Origin: Clostridiales bacterium UBA7001
Lineage (GTDB): Bacteria; Bacillota; Clostridia; TANB77; CAG-508
Direction: 5' to 3'
DNA: 64,000 bases
NCBI GenBank assembly: GCA_002449785.1
Contig: DJXP01000004.1
Span: 1-64,000 of the forward strand
Under the pieces are notes generated by a model, which searched no databases, was not told the origin of the DNA, and was given only the letters and a program-made list of their open reading frames with translations. Below are positions 29,501 to 38,000 of this stretch, one piece after another; within the stretch, counting starts at the first letter, position 1; each line of letters begins with the position of its first letter. The position numbers and the translations under genes were made by a program.

Positions 29501-32029
29501 TTAATAGTACCAGAAGATGGATATGTAATGGAAGATACAGAGGTATTAAGATTTACATATAGATTTGAAATACCAGAGAACTTAAACCATAATGAAAGCA
29601 TATTCGGAACATTTATGGTAAGCTATAAAAATAATTCAGAAATAATGGTAACAGATGAAAAAGAAGCCCCAGATTTAGTAGGTTTAACAACAGGAGAAGG
29701 ACCAGAGCTTAATATAGAACTATTATCTAATAAAGAAAAAATTAGAGAATATGAAGAACTTGAAGTAACAATAAAAGGTAAAAATGTAGGCGATAATAAA
29801 GCTAAAAATGTTGTAGCAAGTTTTCCAATTCCTGATGAAATGAAATATTTGTCAGAGGAATCTGCATCAGACAAATTAAGCGTATCTTTAGAAGATAATG
29901 TATTAGTTGCTAAAGTACCTGAGTTACAAGCTAGTGAAGAATTTGAATATAAAGTAAACTTAATGGCTAATAGAATAGATAAAAGTGTTCATACTATAGC
30001 TGAAAATAATCATTTTTCAGCAGAAGTACAACCTAAATTAAATTTGGAAGCTGATGATTTAGGTGCAGTATTAGAAGCAGTAGGTAATGTAACTACAATA
30101 GAAAATGCAAAAATTACTCTTTCAGAAAATATACGAAATATAGAAAAAGATACATTTACTTCTAATGAAAAATTTACAATGAGTATAAAAGTAAGTAATA
30201 TAATTGATGATGATATTAATAATATTGTTGTAACACAATATATACCAGAAGAATTAAGCTTTGAAAATTCGTATATAACAAAATATGATGTTTCAAAACA
30301 AAGGGATGTACGAGCTGGTGAAGGTACATATAATGAAAGTAGTAGAACAATTACATATAATATAGATAAATTATCTAAAGATGAATCTATATATTTAAAT
30401 TATACTGTAAAAGTAAATGAGCTTAATGAAAATAATATTAATTCAAATATTAATTTAGGTGCAATAGCTAAAATTAATAATGATGAAATATATGAAGCAA
30501 AAGAATTTACAATAAAATTAGCTATACCTTCAGTATCTGCTATTCAAACTTCAAATATTACAGATACATATATTAAAGATGGAAGCACAATAGACTATAT
30601 ATTTACAATAAAAAATGAAGGAAATTATGCTGTTGAAGATTTTAACTTTACAGATGTTATGCCAGAAGGAATGATTGTACAGAATGTAAAAGCTAAATTT
30701 GGTGATGAAGAAGAAAGAGATAGAGTATTTTCAAATAATGAATCTGTTATAACTGGTACATTAAATGCTGGACAAACTGCAATTATAACAGTTACTGCAA
30801 AAGCTAGTTATCTTGAAGGTTCAAAGGAAAAGAGTATTTCAAACAGTGCTACGATTTCTGGTAAAAACATTCAAACAATAAAAACTAATGCTATAAATAA
30901 TATTATAGAATCAAGTCTAGATACTTCACGTGTTGGTGCAATAGATGATTCAGAAGATACAAGTTCTGATTCAGAATTAAGTAGTGTTCAAAACAATATT
31001 ACTAAAACATATAGAATCGATGGATTGGCTTGGGAAGATACCAACAAAGATGGTATGAGAAATGAGGGAGAAAAACTATTAAATGGAATAATAGTTACAT
31101 TAGTAAATAATGAAACTGGTGTAAAAGTAAAAACTGTATCAACAACATTTGATGGTACATATAGCTTTACAAATGTTCCAAATGGAAATTATTTTGTATT
31201 ATTTGAATATGATACAGTAAAATATGCTGTCACAACATATCATAAAGATAATGTTGGTGCTAACATAAATTCAGATGTAATTGCTAAACCTATTGAAATT
31301 GATGGAAAAACAAAGAATGTTGCGATTACAGATGTAATAGCAATTAATAATGGTAGTATGTCTGGAATAGATATTGGACTTATGCTTGCTGATAGTTTTG
31401 ACCTACAATTAGAAAAAACAGTATCTAAAATTACAGTTCAAACTTCAAAAGGAACTACAACAAATAATTTTGATGATAGTAAACTTGGAAAAGTTGAAAT
31501 TGCATCAAAATATGTATCTGGATCTACTGTATTAGTAGAATACAATATTAAAGTTACAAATGTTGGAGATATTTCAGGATATGCTAAGAAAATAGTGGAT
31601 TATATACCAGAAGGAATGAAATTAAATACATCAATACAATCTAATGCTGAAAACTGGTATACAGGTTCAGATGGTAATTTATATTCTACAGCACTTGCAA
31701 ATACAGAACTTAAAAAAGGTGAATCAAGAACAATTAAGCTTGTTCTAACAAAAGAAATGACAGAAGATAATACTGGCATAGTTAATAACTTAGCAGAAAT
31801 TTATGAAGATTACAATATTTATGGTGTATCTGATAGAAATTCAGTGCCAGCAAATAAAGCACAAGGCGAAAACGATTTAGGCTCAGCAGATAGTGTAATA
31901 TTAATAAAAACAGGTGAAACATTAATATATATTTCAGTTATAATAACAACTATTTTAATTGGAACAATTGCAGTTCTAACTGTGGTGCAGAAAAAGAAAT
32001 CGCTTAAAAATATGGAAGGGGGTGTTTAA
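26573..32029 (+). CDS. Giant surface protein A2 (paralog of A1)
   Basis: An 1,818-aa paralog of A1 with the same architecture: signal peptide (FANFAVVTKAYA), conserved SFAETIFGTNSDTGHKNIEF block, an acidic Glu/Ser/Thr-rich region (about 110-240) without the decapeptide repeats, DUF11-like repeats, and one SdrD_B/Cna-B-like domain near 1480-1570 (GLAWEDTNKDGMRNEGEK). It ends in LIKTGE, a membrane helix and a Lys-rich tail. Residues about 540-1045 are almost identical to A1 at the DNA level, whereas the following DUF11-like domains differ, suggesting gene conversion within a repeat protein. AGGAGG is 9-10 nt before the ATG. B2 follows one nucleotide after the stop. It is probably wall- or membrane-anchored; the binding partner is unknown. 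Confidence 0.85.
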   Translation: MLKSNIQKKLLAIILIFTLTFANFAVVTKAYATSFAETIFGTNSDTGHKNIEFDAYFETEGNKVTSVISDVNNKDLAIKFDLGVRDSGYLKNAKVELLGSDENKLNFEVEKYEENSITAEKEVKKSVEKIEVENTSENVIEENLIEETENNEITEITEINSKDSENVISENDISKINEEDNSEITINDETNSVTNEISEEVENSVANENVSSDENEVIKDEEINTTSEETETEEEIIENIFNSEYVQNFEDNVLTFVQINSTSDVSIDLPIRYKNEAYVSNDEISNDVTVRFSGIYVDSQGKEIAVEKEEVLTVSWKDERDINVESGVTKYIDFGAGVILQTIVRVDSSKNGNRLPIKSTTIEAKAPILAGIAPNNVVVVANSLEGTNGENAGNLTFNENNWSYNNEENKVLINVENNSKVVKESEYSEEFLKDGEKEKEGYYNANGVDEYLITYTYSNISIDNIEEITDSEIKINVLNIADGLFLNENSYRYELGTNKGEIVSFNKVNETVEISKAYEYINYSNNNKYEIELANDAVINVSYKDIIKDLKLEDVSNKYIDKEGNEIETDDTYYKRIEISKENFDKMLGDAGEIKVLDEQGNEIGIINNSTVANEEGNIVLNIEGRYSKLNYEITKPIAEGNIVIRNIKVLSDLSIDKSGLINMAKIASKTKLKADYEYVEETVEVEEKEIETELKDTSSRANIILDRESLSTLSLNENVEIRIDLNNARLESDIYGHSVFEIELPEYIESLEITNTKMLYGEGLEITDIVAEGRIIRITVDGVQKEINTGELNSTNIVMNANIKVNLYTPAKKEQVKLRYTNDEATNYENNGEDAYEVSYSAPTGLVAVNSIEGYNNEAKIQSVRQGKKTDLIDIYAERKEATQEIIVMNNNGNEISNVKILGRFPFKGAQDILTGDNLGTTLDARILSGITGDERNRGNFKIYYSENGEATEELENSENGWQEEVESLENIKSYLIVPEDGYVMEDTEVLRFTYRFEIPENLNHNESIFGTFMVSYKNNSEIMVTDEKEAPDLVGLTTGEGPELNIELLSNKEKIREYEELEVTIKGKNVGDNKAKNVVASFPIPDEMKYLSEESASDKLSVSLEDNVLVAKVPELQASEEFEYKVNLMANRIDKSVHTIAENNHFSAEVQPKLNLEADDLGAVLEAVGNVTTIENAKITLSENIRNIEKDTFTSNEKFTMSIKVSNIIDDDINNIVVTQYIPEELSFENSYITKYDVSKQRDVRAGEGTYNESSRTITYNIDKLSKDESIYLNYTVKVNELNENNINSNINLGAIAKINNDEIYEAKEFTIKLAIPSVSAIQTSNITDTYIKDGSTIDYIFTIKNEGNYAVEDFNFTDVMPEGMIVQNVKAKFGDEEERDRVFSNNESVITGTLNAGQTAIITVTAKASYLEGSKEKSISNSATISGKNIQTIKTNAINNIIESSLDTSRVGAIDDSEDTSSDSELSSVQNNITKTYRIDGLAWEDTNKDGMRNEGEKLLNGIIVTLVNNETGVKVKTVSTTFDGTYSFTNVPNGNYFVLFEYDTVKYAVTTYHKDNVGANINSDVIAKPIEIDGKTKNVAITDVIAINNGSMSGIDIGLMLADSFDLQLEKTVSKITVQTSKGTTTNNFDDSKLGKVEIASKYVSGSTVLVEYNIKVTNVGDISGYAKKIVDYIPEGMKLNTSIQSNAENWYTGSDGNLYSTALANTELKKGESRTIKLVLTKEMTEDNTGIVNNLAEIYEDYNIYGVSDRNSVPANKAQGENDLGSADSVILIKTGETLIYISVIITTILIGTIAVLTVVQKKKSLKNMEGGV
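28193..29706 (+). repeat. Near-identical segment shared by A1 and A2 (copy 2)
   Basis: Partner of 8953-10470. The copies differ by scattered substitutions and one in-frame 3-nt length difference near the INSGLLTNG/INTGELNST region. Confidence 0.85.
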
Positions 32030-32030
32030 T

Positions 32031-35000
32031 ATGAATATAAATAAATTAAATAGAAAAATTTCAAAAATAGTTTTAATGTTATTATTTATAATATTAAGCA
32101 CTTCATCTATGTATAAAGTACATGCATTACCAGTAACTTTAGAACTTTTAGAGAGTAGTACTGATTATTACTGTTCAGAACATAATGTACCTTTGGCATA
32201 TTATAATCCTGAGTATACAGAGGATGGTAGAACATATTCATCATCTGATCCATATGGAAGTTATGGTTCTAGCTATACTACACATAATCAAAGCACATAT
32301 AATAATTTAATGAATGCAAACTATACAAAACGTGAAAATAGTGATTTTTCAAACGTAGGTGAATCATATACTACACCAGTTGAGGCATGGGTTTTAATTA
32401 ATGGTAATGGATATGGTTCTACTGACAATCCTACTCCTTGGCAACAAAAATGGTGGACAACTCCTGCTGGACAAGGACATTTACATACAACTACTGGAGA
32501 TAGAGATGTTAATTTACAATATCCAGAAGATGAAGAACATGCATTTTCCTCAGAACTATTTAATAATGATAATAGAGCAGTTGCTGTAAATGGAACATCA
32601 TTATTAAAAGATTTTATAGAGTCAGAAAATAGCAGAAATACATTTGTAGAAGTAGCAGGAAGAATGACAAATTTTGCAGCAGGTGATGGTGAATCTGATG
32701 GTGCACAAGGGGGAAGTGTTTCTGAGGCAGATGATTTTGCAGATTATATAGAAGCTATGACAGGTTCAAAAAATTCTGTATGTGGATCAAATGGATTTAA
32801 TTTTACTAAAAAATTCGATTGGATAAACAAAGATGTAGAAAAAGATGGTAAAAAAATAAATTATAGCAATCCAACAGTTGCTAAAGATGGAAATAAATTT
32901 ATAGTTGGACCATTCGCAATAGACTATGTTAATAAAGGTAAATTTTCACATATTGCCAATATGGTATTAGAAGTAAAAAAAGATGATGGAACAACACAAA
33001 ATTTAGTAATAAATAGTGATAAATCAGAGTTTAAATTAAATAAAGAATCAAATGGTAAATTTCCATTACCAGATGAAACATTTTATATAGTATTTGATAG
33101 TATAAAAAATGCTACAAGTATAAAGAATATAAAAGTTAATTTTGAATATATGAATGCAACAGCAAAATATTCTTTATGGGATGGTAGTATAACTATTACT
33201 GGTATTCAGTTCGCTGATGATGGTAGTTATACCCCACAAGGTAGTTCACAAAGAGTATATAAGATAAGAAGAGTGGAAAGTTCTTCAACACAAAATGCTC
33301 AAACAGTTGCTCATAAAGAAGAAGAATGCAAATTATGGTATGAACATGTTCAAATTGAAAGAGGAATTAATATTATTGAAAGTAATATTAATATAATTAA
33401 GAAAATTACAACATCAGATGGAAAAGAAATAGATTATAATTCACTTTCAAAAGATGCAGCTGCTAGAAGTTTTGATTTTGAATTAGAAGTAAATGGAGCT
33501 ATTACAAACGATAATTTAGGAAGCAAAGAAAAAATAACTGTAATGGCTGGTAGTGGTTTATCTACTCAATCTAGAGTATATTATTGGTTAAACAATAATA
33601 ATAATAATGCTCCAACATTTACATTAAAAGAAATAAATAAAGAAGGATATCATATAAGTGATATTAAAGAAGTTACAACAAATGGGCATGGTACTTATTC
33701 AAATGGTGTATTTACAGGAACTTTAACAACTGATACATCGCTTAATTTAGAGGCAACAAATATAACAGATTCACATATAGGAAATATAAAAATAGTAAAA
33801 GCTATTGATAGTAAAATTAGTGAAGCAGGAAAGAATTATATTAACGGAAAAACATTTGATGTTAAAGTTACAATAACTCCATCAGCTAGTGGATTCTTTA
33901 AATACAATGGTGTATATTATGGAAACAATGAAGAAAATAAATCATTAGAAATAACTGTACAAGTTGTAGCAGGTGGAGAAGTAAAATTACCATCTGATAT
34001 TGAATGGTATGGAGAAGAAGCTCCAACATATAAAGCTGAAGAAATTTTAACAGAAGAGCAAAAACAAAATATTGAACTATTAAAAATTGATTTTGCTGAA
34101 GGCAAATTAGTTGAATATAAAACTGGTTCAACAGAACCTGCAGTTACTGTTACAGTAACTAATACATCAAAAGACCATAAAGCTAAAATTCATATTATTA
34201 AAACTGTTGAAATAACAAACGATTATAGTGAAGAGCTAAAACAAAAATTAATAGAAAAGATTAAAAATCAAACATATGAATTTGATATTAATGTAAATGG
34301 ATTTGATACAGAACATGCTGTAATAGAAAAAGCAGAGATTAAAGATAATCAATTAGTATGGGATTATGTATCAAGTGAATATACTTGGCAAGGTGATGCT
34401 AATAATGGTCCAACATACGAAATAAAAGAGGTTAATGCTCCTGAAGGAACTGTATGTGAACCAGAAAATACAAGTGGAAAACTTATAGAAAATGTTCAAA
34501 ATGACTATAAAGTTGATAATAACATTTTAAATAAAATTACAATAAAAGAACATAATGCGAAGATTAAATTAATTAAAAAAATAGATAGTAAAGAATTACA
34601 AGATGAAGATTATACATTTGATTTAAGAATGATTTTAGGATTATTTACTTATAAAGGTAAAGTATATGAACCAACTAAAGAAACACCAGTAAGATTTACA
34701 AATGCCGAAGGTGCAGATGAAATAGCTTCAAGTGATGAACAATATATAGTTATTCATATAGAGCCAGAAAAAGAAACAGCTGAATGGGAATTAGCAGAAA
34801 ACATTACATGGTATGAATATGGAACAGAACTTAAAGAAAATCCACATTATGAAGTTCATGAAGTAAAAGTACCAGAAGAAAAAGTTAAAAATGTTCAAAT
34901 ATTGCCACAAGAAGGTGAAGGCATATTAATTGAAAATGAATCAAAATTATTGGAAATAACTGCAACAAACTATGGATTTGAAACTAAAAAAGGTAAAATT

Positions 35001-38000
35001 CATTTAATTAAAGAATTAGAAAATGCAGAAAGATATGATGAAGCAATTATTAACACATACAAATTTCAATTTAGAGTAAGTTTAGATTATAATGCTGATG
35101 ATAATTGGGATGATGCCGAAACATTCGATATAGAATTAACTCCTAAAAAGATCGACAATGATAGCAAATTTATATGGGAATGGGAAAGTGATCCAATTAA
35201 TTGGAAAGAAAATGAAACTGCACCTAAATATAAAATTGAAGAAATTAATATTCCAGCAGGTATTGAATTTGTAGAAGCAAAAGATGAAACAAATTCATAT
35301 ACAGTTGAGGGAAATACAATTACTGGAACAATAGTTGAGTTTAAAGAAGAAGATATTGAATTCAAGCAAAATGAAGTAAGTGTAAAAAATAAAATTGTAG
35401 AAAATCAAAATGGAAAATTAGCTATTAAAAAACTTCTTGAAGATGGTTCAGAGTCATTAAAAGATAAAGAATTTGAATTTGATGTAACAGTACAAGGAAC
35501 ATTTACTTATAATGAAAAAGAGTATAACAATGAAAAATATACATTTACAACAAAAGTAAAAGCAGGAGAAACATGGACGTCTGATGATTTTACATGGAGC
35601 TCAATTGCTGTACCAAGTTATACAGTAGTTGAAAAAGAAGGTCAAGAATATAAATGTACATCAATGATAAACAACACTGGATATTTAAAAAATAATGATA
35701 CAGTTACAGCCACATTTACAAACAAATCTAATAAAACAGAAAGTGCTTATTTAAGAGTAACAAAGAGCTTAGAAGCTGGACAAACTTCAGATAAGAAGTT
35801 TAAATTTGAAATAACAATAGATGGAAAAACAACAACTATAGAATTAAAAGCAGGTGAAGTATATACAAGTGAAAGTTATATATGGAATATTGGAGAAACT
35901 GCTCCATCATATACAGTTACAGAGCTTCCAGATGATGAGACAATTCTTAAAGACATTAGAGAAATAGGTGGCTCTCAAGGAATTATAGGTAATGGTGGAA
36001 AAGGTGGAACAATAACAGGTACATTAAAAGAAGGTACAACTGTTGAAGTTGTTGCTACTAACTCTATAGATGAAAGACATGGACAATTTAATGTTAAAAA
36101 ACAAATAGTTGCAGATGAAAAATATGTTGCAGGTGTTAAAGACAAAGAATTTACTATTACTGCAACTATAACTGGAAACTTTATGTATGGCGACAATAAA
36201 ACACCAGTAAATGGTTCACAAGACTTTGAGTTTACATTAAAGGCTGACGGAACATGGACCTCACCAACAATTTATTGGAATGGTGAAAATGCTCCTATAG
36301 TTACTGTAAAAGAAAACTTAACAGGAGATGCTTATAAAGGCTGGAAAAATATTGGTATATCAAATAATGATGTTGCAATTTCTGATGGATTAGAAATTGT
36401 TGTAACAAACGAATATCAAATAATTACAAGATTAGACTTAACAGTTGAACTTGCAGGTGATGTTTGGGAAGATGTACCACAAAAAGATTCTAAAAATGAC
36501 CCAGACTCAGTACCAAATGGAAAAATAGATAAAGGTGAAATTGGAATTGATGGTGTAGAGGTTTATATATATAAATCAGGAACTAATGAACTTGCAACAA
36601 TCTATAAAGATGGACTAAATGCAAAATTAACTCAACCAATTATTACATCAAACAATGGACATTGGGATGCTCCAAGAGTTAATTTATCTGATAGCGAAGA
36701 TCAGTTTGAAGTAAGATTTGTCTATGATGGACAAACTTATGAAAACACTGAATTATTAGTTACAGCAAATGGAAAAGATTCTAAAGCTAAAATTGATGAA
36801 TTTATGGGAACTATTAGAAAGAGCGACAGAAATAAATATGCAAAAGACTCAATGGCTGAAGATACTAATAGAGAAGAAGTAAATAGTAGAATTAATGAAA
36901 TATATGGAAATGCTCCAATAGATGGAAATGGAAATACAACAGGAAAAGTTAGAGGAGCAGCTGGTGAATTTAATGTTTACTATACTTCAAATGTAACAAA
37001 TTTAGGAGATCAAACAAGGGTTATTTCTAAACTTAAAACAACAAATAGCAATGGTGTAGCATTAGATCCATTTAAAACAATAGCAAGTACAGGAAGATTA
37101 GTATTCCCATTCGGAACCGGATTTGAAGATAAATTCCATTTAACTGGAAGTGACACAAATATAACAGATTATGGAACTGAAATAGTATATCATTATAGTG
37201 CAACATATGATTATACAAAACATATTAATCTAGGATTAAAGAAGAGAACAGATTCTGATGTTGAAATTCAAAAAGATTTAGTTTCAGCAAAAGTTGTTGT
37301 AAATGATAGACTAACAAATTATACATTTAATAAATTATCAGACATAGGAAAAGATGTATATACAAGAACAATTGATGATAGTAATAATCCAGATAATATC
37401 AATTTAAATTATACGTTGGGATTATATAAAACAGATTACTACTATAGAGCAGAGATGTATAAAACAAATATGCCAATAGATGAATATGAGGCAGTAGAAA
37501 ACTTCTATAAAGCAGTAAGTAGTGGAATAGATTCTACAGAACTTGAAGTATATTTACAATATAAGATTACTTTACGTAACTCAAGTTCAAATACATATAA
37601 AGTAAGAATAAATGGAATTGAAGATTACTATGATAGTACATTTAAACTAATTAAAGAAGAAAAAAAGAGATATGTAAAAAATACAGATGGAAAACTTCAA
37701 GAGGATAAAGTTGTAGTTGGAAAAGCTCCATACATTGAAAAAGGAACATTTACATCTTCTATTGACTTTAGAGATGGAGAAAAAGGAATCAAAGGTTCTG
37801 ATGGAGTAACATATAATAAGATATCAGCTAACTTAGGTGGAATTGAATTAGCATCTGGAGAAACAGCAAATGTTTATACTTCATTCCAAGTTGAAAAAGG
37901 TACATTTAAGGGTGTACAAGATGCTATAGCACTTGGCGGTAAATCAAACTTAGCTGAAATTTCAAATTATTCAACATATTATGCAAATGGTAAAGTTGCA

